This document shows, piece by piece, positions 1-7,048 of a stretch of DNA of 64,000 nucleotides. The stretch spans positions 436,601 to 500,600 of the forward strand of contig NZ_JANUQM010000006.1 of NCBI RefSeq assembly GCF_030386795.1. Direction: 5' to 3'. How positions within the stretch are numbered: position 1 is the first letter of the stretch; each line of letters begins with the position of its first letter. Origin of the DNA: Streptomyces sp. S.PNR 29. GTDB taxonomy: Bacteria; Actinomycetota; Actinomycetes; Streptomycetales; Streptomycetaceae. The translations under genes and the position numbers were made by a program. The notes under the pieces were generated by a model. That model was not told the DNA's origin. It saw only the letters and a list, made by a program, of their open reading frames with translations, and ran no database searches.

Positions 1-163
1 CCGCAGCTCGTGCGGGGCCGTGGCCGTACCCAGTGCCATGTGCCTGTCACCGCCTAGGGGCTTCCCGGTCGGGAAGGAGAAAGGGGGCAGGGGGAACCGT
101 TCCCTCCTACAGTGCCTGCCCGCTCCCCGGCCCGGAACCCCTCGTGCCGGCGGGAGGCGCCCC
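1..163. other. window edge, no confident gene
   Basis: Between the left edge and the nnaR stop I see no gene I can defend. An ATG on the minus strand at 37-39 opens a 13-codon frame that runs off the edge and could be the first codons of a downstream gene, but its ribosome site is weak. A short hairpin (GGGAAC facing GTTCCC, near 95-110) could end nnaR transcription. Confidence 0.25.
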
Positions 164-1315
164 TCAGGCGTCGGCGTACTTGGCGTCGGCCGCCGGGTCC
201 AGGGCGAGCCGGTAGCCCCGCTTGACGACCGTCTGGATCAGCTTCGGCGTGCCGAGGGCCGTACGCAGCCGGGCCATCGCCGTCTCCACCGCGTGCTCGT
301 CACGTCCCGCACCCGGCAGCGCGCGCAGCAGTTCGGCGCGGGCGACCACCCAGCCGGGCTGCCGGGACAGGGCCCGCAGCAGGGACATTCCGGCGGGCGG
401 CACGGGCTTGAGCTCCCCGTCGACCAGCACCGCGTGCCCGCGGATCTCCACCCGGTGCCCGGCGATGGGCAGCGACCGCGCCCGGGCGGGCAGTTCCTGG
501 CACAGCAGTTGTACGAGGGGGCCGAGCCGGAAGCGCTCGGGCTGGACGGTGTCGATGCCCTTGGCCTGCAACGGCAGCGCGGTGACCGGGCCGACACAGG
601 CCGGCAGCACGTCGTGGTTGAGTGCGGCGAGGAACTCGGGCAGCAGCCCACGCTCCTCGGCACGGGAGAGGAGTGAGGCGGCGGCGGGCGCGCTGGTGAA
701 GGTGAGCGCGTCCAGGCCGCGGGAGACGGTGGCGTCGAGCAGCCGGTCCATCGGCCCGATGTCCTCCGGCGGCATCCACCGGTAGACGGGAACGCCCAGG
801 ACCTCCGCTCCCCCGGCCCGCAGCGCCTCCACGAACCCGGGCAGCGGCTCGCCGTGCAGCTGTACGGCGATACGGCGGCCGTCGACGCCCTCTTCCAGGA
901 GCCGGTCCAGTACCTCGGCCATGGACTCGGACGACGGCGACCATTCCTCGGTCAACCCGGCCGCCCGTACGGCTCCCTTGACCTTGGGCCCGCGCGCGAG
1001 CAGTTCCACCCCGCGCAGCCGGTCGAGCAGGTCCGCGCCGAGCCCCCAGCCCTCGGCGGCCTCGATCCATCCCCGGAAGCCGATCGCGGTCGTGGCGACC
1101 ACGACGTCCGGCACCTGATGGATGATCTCCTTGGTCGCGGCGAGCAGTTCGCTGTCGTCGGAGAGGGGCACGATCCGCAGAGCGGGGGCGTGCAGGACGG
1201 CGGCGCCGCGCCGCTGGAGGAGGGCCCCCAGTTCGTCGGCCCGGCGCGCGGCTGTCACACCCACGGTGAAGCCCGCGAGGGGGCCGTGTTCCGTTCGCTG
1301 CTGTTCGTCGTACAT
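164..1315 (-). CDS. nnaR: NnaR-type nitrate/nitrite assimilation regulator (HemD-like domain plus winged helix)
   Basis: The N-terminal ~260 residues have the two-lobed uroporphyrinogen-III synthase fold pattern (start LAGFTVGVTAARRADEL, then a strand rich in VVVATTAIGF). The C-terminal ~90 residues form an OmpR-type winged helix (AVETAMARLRTALG, then VVKRGYRLALDP). This fusion is the architecture of NnaR, a nitrate/nitrite regulator known to act with GlnR in streptomycetes and mycobacteria; the HemD part is thought to be a sensor rather than an enzyme. The gene lies directly downstream of narK on the same strand, which supports the assignment. I chose the ATG at 1313-1315 (MYDEQQRTEHG) because the homology-like region starts just after it; an in-frame ATG 10 codons upstream would overlap the leader palindrome. 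Confidence 0.85.
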   Translation of the reverse strand: MYDEQQRTEHGPLAGFTVGVTAARRADELGALLQRRGAAVLHAPALRIVPLSDDSELLAATKEIIHQVPDVVVATTAIGFRGWIEAAEGWGLGADLLDRLRGVELLARGPKVKGAVRAAGLTEEWSPSSESMAEVLDRLLEEGVDGRRIAVQLHGEPLPGFVEALRAGGAEVLGVPVYRWMPPEDIGPMDRLLDATVSRGLDALTFTSAPAAASLLSRAEERGLLPEFLAALNHDVLPACVGPVTALPLQAKGIDTVQPERFRLGPLVQLLCQELPARARSLPIAGHRVEIRGHAVLVDGELKPVPPAGMSLLRALSRQPGWVVARAELLRALPGAGRDEHAVETAMARLRTALGTPKLIQTVVKRGYRLALDPAADAKYADA

Positions 1316-1341
1316 CACTCTTGTCCCGCACTCCAGTCCTG

Positions 1342-1358
1342 GCACCTCTCAGAGGTGC
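1342..1358. promoter_or_regulatory. palindrome in nnaR leader
   Basis: GCACCTCT-c-AGAGGTGC is a perfect 8+1+8 inverted repeat about 27 bp upstream of the chosen nnaR start codon. The position suits an operator (autoregulation or another regulator), but no binding protein can be named from sequence alone. Confidence 0.4.
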
Positions 1359-1393
1359 GTTACACATGAGGGGCGGCTTACACCTGCATGCCG

Positions 1394-1427
1394 ACCGAGC
1401 CTGTCAACGGCTCGTGACAGGCTCGGT
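1394..1427 (-). terminator. hairpin between narK and nnaR
   Basis: A perfect inverted repeat with 13-bp arms (ACCGAGCCTGTCA and its complement) and an 8-nt loop lies after the narK stop and before nnaR on the shared strand. It probably ends or attenuates narK transcription, so nnaR may have its own promoter. There is no clear U-tract, as is usual in streptomycetes. Confidence 0.6.
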
Positions 1428-1452
1428 TCGGGTAGATGTCGCTGGTGTTACG

Positions 1453-2832
1453 TCACACCTCGGCGTAGCTGAGCTGCGGCTTCGCCTCCGAGGCGGCGGT
1501 GATCTTCGATCCGCCGAGCGGGCGGCGAAGGTATACGGCCCACGTCACCGCGAAGCAGACGGCGTAGAAGGCGAGGAAGGCGACGAAGGCGCCGGTGCCG
1601 GATCCGTAGGAGAGGAAGGACTGCCGGAAGGCCAGGTTGATCCCGACACCGCCGAGGGCTCCGACGGCACCGATGAGCCCCATGGAGGCCCCGGACAGGC
1701 GCCGTCCGTACGCGGCCGCCTCCTCGCCCCGAAGCCCCTTGGCGAGGGCCTTGGTCTGGAAGATGCCGGGGATCATCTTGAACGTCGAGCCGTTGCCGAG
1801 ACCGCTGAGCACGAACAGCACCACGAAGGCGACGGTGAACAGGGCCAGCGACTTCTCCATGGAGGCGCCGATCAGGACCGCGGTGGCGAGGCCCATGCCG
1901 ACGTAGTTCCACAGGCTGATCTTCGCGCCGCCGTACCGGTCGGCGAGCCAGCCGCCGAGCGGGCGGATCAGGGAGCCGAGCAGCGGACCGAGGAAGGTGA
2001 CGTACGCGGCCTGCAGCGGCGTACGGCCGAACTGGTTGGTCAGCACCTGCCCGAAGGCGAAGCTGTAGCCGATGAACGAGCCGAAGGTGCCGATGTAGAG
2101 GAAGGACATGATCCAGGTGTGCGCGTCCTTCGCGGCGTCCTTGGCGGCACCGGTGTCGTTCTTCACGTTCTCCAGGTTGTCCATGAAGAGCGCGGCGAGG
2201 ACGGCGGCCACGACGATCAGCGGGATGTAGATGCCGAGCAGCACGCGCGGTCCGCCGCTGGCGCCGATGATGGCGAGCGCGGCCAGCTGGATGACGGGCA
2301 CACCGATGTTGCCGCCGCCGGCGTTGAGGCCGAGCGCCCACCCCTTCTTCCTGAGCGGGAAGAAGGCGTTGATGTTGGTCATGGAGGAGGCGAAGTTTCC
2401 GCCGCCGACGCCGGCCAGCAGGCCGACCAGCAGGAAGGTGGAGAAGGAGGTGCCGGGCTCCATCACCATGAAGGCGGCGACGGACGGGACGAGCAGGAGG
2501 CCGGCGGAGATGATCGTCCAGTTCCGCCCGCCGAAGATCGCGACAGCGAAGGTGTAGGGGACTCGGACGACGGCTCCGACCAGCGTCACCATCGAGGTCA
2601 GCAGGAACTTGTCGGCCGGGGTGAGGCCGTACTCCGGGCCCATGAAGAGCACCAGCACGGACCACAGGGTCCAGATCGAGAACCCGATGTGCTCGGACAG
2701 GACGGAGAAGAACAGGTTCCGGCGGGCGACCTTCTCGCCGGTCTCCTGCCAGAACGTCTCGTCCTCGGGATCCCAGTGCTTGATCCAGCGGCCTCCCCTG
2801 CTGGACGCGGGGGATGTGCTAGGGGCTGTCAT
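1453..2832 (-). CDS. narK: NarK-family nitrate/nitrite transporter (MFS)
   Basis: A 459-residue polytopic protein of the nitrate/nitrite porter branch of the major facilitator superfamily. It carries both family signatures: GGGNIGVPVIQL in the first half and GLGNGSTFKMIPGIF in the second. The N-terminus (KHWDPEDETFWQETGEKVARRN) is the conserved cytoplasmic start of actinobacterial NarK proteins. It should move nitrate or nitrite across the cytoplasmic membrane. Whether it works as importer or nitrite exporter cannot be decided from sequence. It sits upstream of nnaR on the same strand, separated by a hairpin, and its promoter region has two candidate GlnR boxes, consistent with nitrogen-limited expression. 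Confidence 0.93.
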   Translation of the reverse strand: MTAPSTSPASSRGGRWIKHWDPEDETFWQETGEKVARRNLFFSVLSEHIGFSIWTLWSVLVLFMGPEYGLTPADKFLLTSMVTLVGAVVRVPYTFAVAIFGGRNWTIISAGLLLVPSVAAFMVMEPGTSFSTFLLVGLLAGVGGGNFASSMTNINAFFPLRKKGWALGLNAGGGNIGVPVIQLAALAIIGASGGPRVLLGIYIPLIVVAAVLAALFMDNLENVKNDTGAAKDAAKDAHTWIMSFLYIGTFGSFIGYSFAFGQVLTNQFGRTPLQAAYVTFLGPLLGSLIRPLGGWLADRYGGAKISLWNYVGMGLATAVLIGASMEKSLALFTVAFVVLFVLSGLGNGSTFKMIPGIFQTKALAKGLRGEEAAAYGRRLSGASMGLIGAVGALGGVGINLAFRQSFLSYGSGTGAFVAFLAFYAVCFAVTWAVYLRRPLGGSKITAASEAKPQLSYAEV

Positions 2833-2901
2833 GACGCCTCCACGGTGCTCCGGGCTCAGGTCGTACTACGAGTGGCTGAGTCCCGACGGTAGGGAGGCCG
2901 C

Positions 2902-2938
2902 GTTTCCTGCCTGTGGCATCGAGTGACCGGAAGGGAAC
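2902..2938 (-). promoter_or_regulatory. candidate double GlnR binding site upstream of narK
   Basis: Against the GlnR consensus gTnAc-n6-GaAAc there are two adjacent matches. GTTTC-n6-GTGGC (2902-2917) reads GCCAC-n6-GAAAC toward narK with one mismatch. GTGAC-n6-GGAAC (2923-2938) in the other orientation also has one mismatch. Four half-sites thus follow each other at 11, 10 and 11 bp, on one helix face, 70-106 bp before the narK start. Paired boxes are typical of GlnR-controlled promoters. Confidence 0.55.
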
Positions 2939-3005
2939 TTTGCTCTCACCTCCGGTCGGGGCGGGATGAGAGGTTCTCGCCCTTTGGGTGGAGGTGAGGG
3001 AGGCG

Positions 3006-3935
3006 TCAGTGCTGCGGGGGCTGCCAGTGGGGGTTCTGCTGGAGGTGGGGCTGGGGCGGGTGCGGCTGCGCGTATGGCTGGGGCTGCTGGGGCTGTGGGG
3101 GCTGCTGGGGGTAGGGCTGGGAGGCGTACGGGCCGGGGGCCGGCTGGGCGTACGGGCCGGGGGCCGGCGGGGCGTACGGGCCGGGGGCCGGCTGGGCGGC
3201 GTACGGGCCTGTGGCGGGCTGGGCGGGGTACGCGGCCGGGGCCTGCTGGGGCGGGTAGGGCTGGTGGCCGGGCATCTGCTGGTGACCGGGTGCGCCGTAC
3301 GGGCCGGGGGCGGCTGCGAACGGATTCCCGTGCCCCGGAGGCTGCGCACCGGCCGGCAGATACCGCACCCGCCCGGTCTCGTCCGTCACCGGCGTGAACC
3401 CGGCGGCCTGCAGCCGGACCGCGAACTTGGCGTTGCGTTTGCGCGTGACGACGAACCCGATGCCGAAGACGCCCATGAACACCAGCCAGGTGATGAACGC
3501 GGCGATGTAGGCCGCGGAATCGCCGCCCAGCCGGAAGGCGAGCACCACGCACCCGACGGTGAGTCCCAGGGCCGCGTACCCCATCCGCTTCTCGGCGTTC
3601 TTGCCGGTGAGGTCGAACTGGATCCGCGCCTTGAGCAATTCGAACGCGTCCGGCACGAGGGGCGGCACGGAGACCCCGTCCGCGGCGTTCGGGTACTGCG
3701 CCCAGTTCTGCGCGGCACGGGCGCGGGCCTGCGGGCTGGGGTCGGGCACGATCAGCATGGTGAGCGCGCCGTTACGGCCACTGCTCTGCCGTACGTCGGC
3801 GTACTCGTACCCGAACTGCTGGGCTATGAAGGCGAGCCGGGCGAGCTTCTTCACGGACGCCATGGGACTGGTGAGCTGGACAGGCTCCCCGCTCGCCATC
3901 AACTGCAGCATCTTCCGCACTTGCCGCTTGCTCAT
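3006..3935 (-). CDS. two-TM membrane protein with Pro/Gln/Tyr-rich tail
   Basis: A 309-residue protein of unknown function. Residues 1-115 are soluble and mixed alpha/beta (start MSKRQVRKMLQLMASGEP). Two hydrophobic helices follow at about 119-137 and 142-162, then a short basic loop (TRKRNAKFAVRLQAAGF). The last ~105 residues are low-complexity PGPYAPPAPGPYAQPAPGPY-type repeats, probably disordered and cytoplasmic. I recognise no enzymatic motif. Its 3' end faces the narK promoter and its start is divergent from the HAD gene. The tail composition resembles those of many streptomycete membrane proteins, so it says little about function. Confidence 0.8.
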   Translation of the reverse strand: MSKRQVRKMLQLMASGEPVQLTSPMASVKKLARLAFIAQQFGYEYADVRQSSGRNGALTMLIVPDPSPQARARAAQNWAQYPNAADGVSVPPLVPDAFELLKARIQFDLTGKNAEKRMGYAALGLTVGCVVLAFRLGGDSAAYIAAFITWLVFMGVFGIGFVVTRKRNAKFAVRLQAAGFTPVTDETGRVRYLPAGAQPPGHGNPFAAAPGPYGAPGHQQMPGHQPYPPQQAPAAYPAQPATGPYAAQPAPGPYAPPAPGPYAQPAPGPYASQPYPQQPPQPQQPQPYAQPHPPQPHLQQNPHWQPPQH

Positions 3936-4092
3936 CGTCGCCTGCTCTCCCCACGGGCACCCTGTTCACTTCCGCAACCGCGGGGCAGTCTCGCACGCCG
4001 GTGTGACAGCGCGGTACCGCAGCCGTCCCTGCTTGACCGGGCCTTGACGCTCGGACAGGGCCGTACGTCCGGGACCGTGATGTACTCCTGCC

Positions 4093-4764
4093 ATGCCGCT
4101 GCTGCTGCTGGACCTCGACAACACCCTGGTCGACCGCGATGCGGCCTTCCGGCACGCTGTCGCCGCCTTCCTGGCCGAGCACGGCCTGCCCGACACCGAC
4201 CTCGCGTGGGTGATGTCCGTCGACGCCAGTGGCTACACCCCCCGTCATGAGGTCGCCGCCGCTCTGACCGACCGTTACGGGAGCCTCGTACCGGCGGCCC
4301 CCGCCGTCCGCGCACTGCTCGACCGCGGCGCCGCCGACCGCGTCGTCCTGGCACCCCCGGCCCGTGAGGCACTGGGCAGGGCGCGGGCGCACGGCTGGAC
4401 GAGCGTGATCGTCACCAATGGCCGCACGGCCCAGCAGGAGGCGAAGATCCGTAACACCGGCCTCGACCGGCTCGTGGACGGCTGGGTCGTCTCGCAGGAC
4501 ATCGGCCACAAGAAGCCGGAACCGGAGGTGTTCCAGGCGGCAGCGGCCATGGTCGGAGCCTCCCTCGCCGGCGCCTGGGTCATCGGCGATTCGCCGCACG
4601 CCGACATCGCGGGCGCCCACGCACTCGGCCTGCGCAGCGTATGGGTGACGGACGGTCGGCCCTGGACGCGGGACTCCTGCCGGCCCACCCATGTCGCCGC
4701 CGACGTCGCCGCCGCGATCGACCACGCCATCAGCACACCGGAGTGTGCCTCGCCCCGCCTCTGA
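4093..4764 (+). CDS. HAD-superfamily hydrolase
   Basis: A 223-residue haloacid-dehalogenase-like hydrolase with all four motifs: DLDNTLVDRD (motif I, nucleophile and acid Asp) at residues 6-15, VTNGR (motif II Thr) at about 112, KKPEPEVF (motif III Lys), and IGDSPHADIAGA (motif IV Asp pair). A helical cap lies between motifs I and II, as in subfamily I phosphatases such as phosphoglycolate or sugar-phosphate phosphatases. The substrate cannot be told from sequence. The final codons (4753-4764) lie within the segment duplicated with the neighbouring protease cassette, so the duplication breakpoint falls at the end of this gene. Confidence 0.9.
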   Translation: MPLLLLDLDNTLVDRDAAFRHAVAAFLAEHGLPDTDLAWVMSVDASGYTPRHEVAAALTDRYGSLVPAAPAVRALLDRGAADRVVLAPPAREALGRARAHGWTSVIVTNGRTAQQEAKIRNTGLDRLVDGWVVSQDIGHKKPEPEVFQAAAAMVGASLAGAWVIGDSPHADIAGAHALGLRSVWVTDGRPWTRDSCRPTHVAADVAAAIDHAISTPECASPRL

Positions 4765-4985
4765 CCTCCCGGAATCACCGGGCGGCGGCATGGTGTTGCG
4801 AGCCTCCCCGGCCGGTGCGACCGTGTTCGAGGGGGCGGTGCCGACGGCCTGGAAGCGGGGCAACGCTGCAGGTCGCGGCAGGCGTGCTGGTGCACGGTTG
4901 AACCACGCCCCCATCCTCGGCGTCCGGCCGTGCATCGGCGTGCGTCCACCAAACCGGAGGAAACACGCAGAAAGCGGGAAATTCA

Positions 4986-6317
4986 ATGGCGAACGGACCC
5001 ATGGACAGGCGCACCTTCGGCGAACAGCCCCACCAGCCCGACGGCTTCGGGGGCGAGGGCACGGAGTACACCGGTCGATACGTGGTCCTGCTCGACCCGA
5101 GCAACCAGGAGAACGCGATCAACGCACTGCGTTCCTCCGCCGACATCGCGACCGTGGAACGCGTCCGAGGAGCCGAGGCCGAGAACGTCGCCGAACTCCT
5201 GGAGCGCCCCGACGTCTCCGTGCTCTTCGAGGACCTCAGCGCCGCCGTCGTCGAGGTCCGGCCCGAGCAGCGCCACGCGCTGGTGACCACGTGCGAGTCG
5301 GAGTCCTCGATCATCGCGGCCGAGCCCGAGCGCATGGTCTACGCCCTGCCCATCACCGCCCCGCAGCAGGCACCGACCGAGTTCTTCCCGGCCTTCCGCA
5401 GCGATGAGGAGGTCGTCACCCGGCACACTCTCGCCGAGATGGCCGCAGGCCAGGGACCGGCCTGGATCGAGGAGAAATGGACGTGGGGCCTGCAGGCGAT
5501 CCGGGCCAACCTGACCCATCTGACCGGACGCGGCATCAAGATCGCCGTCCTCGACACCGGTGTGGACCCCGAGCACCCGGACTTCGCCGGCCGTATCGAC
5601 GGGGCGGTCTCCTTCGTGCCCGGCGAGTCCGTGAACGACGGCCACGGCCACGGCACCCACTGCATCGGCACCGCCGCCGGCCCGGCCACCCCCCGGCAGG
5701 GCCCCCGCTACGGCGTGGCTCCCGAGGCCCGGATCCTCGCGGTGAAGGTGCTCAGCAACAGAGGCAACGGCACCGACGGCCAGATCCTGGCCGGCATGGC
5801 CTGGGCCGTCTCCCAGGGCGCGAAGGTGATCTCCATGTCACTCGGGGCAGCGGTCCGGCCCGGTGAGCTCTTCCCGCAGACCTACGAGATCCTGGCCAAG
5901 CGGGCAATGGAGCGCGGCTGCGTGATCGTCGCCGCCGCGGGCAACGAGAGCCGCCGGCCTCCCATCATCCAGCCCGTCGCCCGGCCCGCCAACTGCCCCT
6001 CCATCCTCGCCGTGGCCTCACTCCACAAGGCGATCGCGCCGACGTTCTCCTCCAACGGCGGCATCAACGGCCAGGGCGGCGAGATCGACATCGCCGCGCC
6101 CGGCTGGCAGGTGCGCTCGGCCATGCCCGGCGGCGGGTACCAGAACATGAGCGGCACCAGCATGGCCACCCCGCACGTCGCGGGTGTGATCGCCCTGCTC
6201 GCCCAGGCCAACCCCAGCGCCACCGCGGACAAGCTCGTGGCCATGCTGAAATCCGGTGCCTTCCCGCTCCAGCAGCCCGTCAGGGACGTCGGCGCGGGCC
6301 TGCTCCAGGCCCCGTGA
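4986..6317 (+). CDS. S8 (subtilisin-family) serine protease, copy 1, no signal peptide
   Basis: A 443-residue subtilase. The catalytic triad is Asp190 (VLDTGVD), His222 (GHGTH) and Ser392 (GTSMATPHVAG), with the oxyanion Asn320 (AAAGNES). Residues ~30-120 (GRYVVLLDP to EPERMVYAL) look like an I9 propeptide domain, followed by a ~50-residue linker. The N-terminus MANGPMDRR is polar, with no secretion signal or TM, so the enzyme probably stays in the cytoplasm, unlike most subtilases. The stop overlaps the start of the next gene. A close second copy lies at 7049-8380 with about 18 substitutions and no gaps by my reading. The biological substrate is unknown. Confidence 0.93.
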   Translation: MANGPMDRRTFGEQPHQPDGFGGEGTEYTGRYVVLLDPSNQENAINALRSSADIATVERVRGAEAENVAELLERPDVSVLFEDLSAAVVEVRPEQRHALVTTCESESSIIAAEPERMVYALPITAPQQAPTEFFPAFRSDEEVVTRHTLAEMAAGQGPAWIEEKWTWGLQAIRANLTHLTGRGIKIAVLDTGVDPEHPDFAGRIDGAVSFVPGESVNDGHGHGTHCIGTAAGPATPRQGPRYGVAPEARILAVKVLSNRGNGTDGQILAGMAWAVSQGAKVISMSLGAAVRPGELFPQTYEILAKRAMERGCVIVAAAGNESRRPPIIQPVARPANCPSILAVASLHKAIAPTFSSNGGINGQGGEIDIAAPGWQVRSAMPGGGYQNMSGTSMATPHVAGVIALLAQANPSATADKLVAMLKSGAFPLQQPVRDVGAGLLQAP

Positions 6318-6562
6318 GCGAGTCGTCCAACTCCGCACCGGTCGGGGTCATCCTCGCGGTCGACCCCGACCGGTTCACGGAAGTCGTCGAAGCCCTGCGG
6401 CAGGCCGGACTGACGGTCACCGGCGAGCAACCGGAACTCGGCACGCTCTCCGGCACCATCGCCGAGAACCGGATCCCGGCCCTGGAGGCGGTCGACGGCG
6501 TCGACTCCCTCGACCGGGAGACCACCTACCGGCTCCCCCCGCCGGACTCCCCGATCCAGTGA
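6314..6562 (+). CDS. small I9-propeptide-like protein, copy 1 (putative protease inhibitor/chaperone)
   Basis: An 82-residue protein starting at a GTG that overlaps the protease stop (GTGA), so translation is coupled. The pattern VGVILAVDPDRFTEVVEALRQAGLTV, a central LGTLSGTI strand, then a V-D-G-V-D-S-L-D-R-E segment, is that of the ferredoxin-like I9 propeptide, ending in a Pro-rich tail. In subtilases this domain folds and inhibits the enzyme, binding through its C-terminal tail. A free copy beside a leaderless protease suggests inhibition or folding help in trans. Similar small proteins are sometimes labelled ketohydroxyglutarate aldolase in databases, which this sequence does not support. 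Function is inferred. Confidence 0.75.
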   Translation: MSESSNSAPVGVILAVDPDRFTEVVEALRQAGLTVTGEQPELGTLSGTIAENRIPALEAVDGVDSLDRETTYRLPPPDSPIQ

Positions 6563-6572
6563 GACGAGACGG

Positions 6573-6604
6573 TGCCGCCGCCCCGGCCTGACGGGGCGGC
6601 GGCA
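6573..6604 (+). terminator. terminator after protease cassette copy 1
   Basis: A perfect 13-bp stem (TGCCGCCGCCCCG with its complement) and 6-nt loop start about 10 bp after the stop of the small gene. This makes copy 1 its own transcription unit. Confidence 0.8.
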
Positions 6605-6813
6605 AGTTGTCGTCGGCGGTGGTGGCCGTGAAGGTACGCCTGGCCGGCTGGTGCGGTCGGCCGTGAACGTCAGCTCGTGGTGGGCTCCTTCACGCGCAGC
6701 CATCTGCCGGTAGTGCTGGAGCAGTTCGTCGGGGAGCCGTTGCGGGTGGTACGGCGCACCGGGTACGGCTCGGTGCGCCGACCGTCGGGGCGGTCGTGTG
6801 CCGCGCTCCTCTC
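6605..6813. other. unique spacer between the duplicated cassettes
   Basis: About 210 bp not present before copy 1. No frame shows a convincing start with ribosome site. One plus-strand reading (from about 6677: GSFTRSHLPVVLEQFVGEPL) looks protein-like and may be a gene remnant, but I cannot name the family. The rest of the gap to the next gene (6814-7048) is the duplicated leader. Confidence 0.4.
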
Positions 6814-7048
6814 CCCCGCCTCTGACCTCCTGGAATCACCGGGTGGCGGCCTTGTGTTGCGAGCCTCCCCGGCCGGTGCGACCGTGTTCGAGGGGGCGGT
6901 GCCGACGGCCTGAGAAGGGACAGTCCTGCAGGTCACGGCAGTACGCGTCGTACACGGTTGAACCACGCCCCCATCCTCGGCGTCCGGCAGTCCGTGCACC
7001 GGCGCGTGTCCACCAAACCGGGGGAACGCACAGAAAGCGGGAAATTCA

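Larger units (their letters stand above)
4753..6564 (+). repeat. tandem duplication unit, copy 1 (leader + S8 protease + I9-like gene)
   Basis: About 1.81 kb beginning in the last codons of the HAD gene and ending just after the small I9-like gene. It is closely similar to 6814-8627; coding positions match at a constant offset of 2,063 bp. The ~230-bp leaders are alike but carry small indels and more changes than the coding parts. The copies are separated by a terminator and an unrelated ~210-bp spacer. Confidence 0.9.

Noticed and set aside
164..1315. Classical uroporphyrinogen-III synthase (HemD) for haem synthesis
   Set aside because: The added OmpR-type winged helix and the narK neighbour fit the regulator NnaR; no other haem gene is nearby.
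6314..6562. Aldolase (ketohydroxyglutarate type) for the 82-residue protein
   Set aside because: It is far too short for a TIM-barrel aldolase and shows an I9-like ferredoxin pattern instead.
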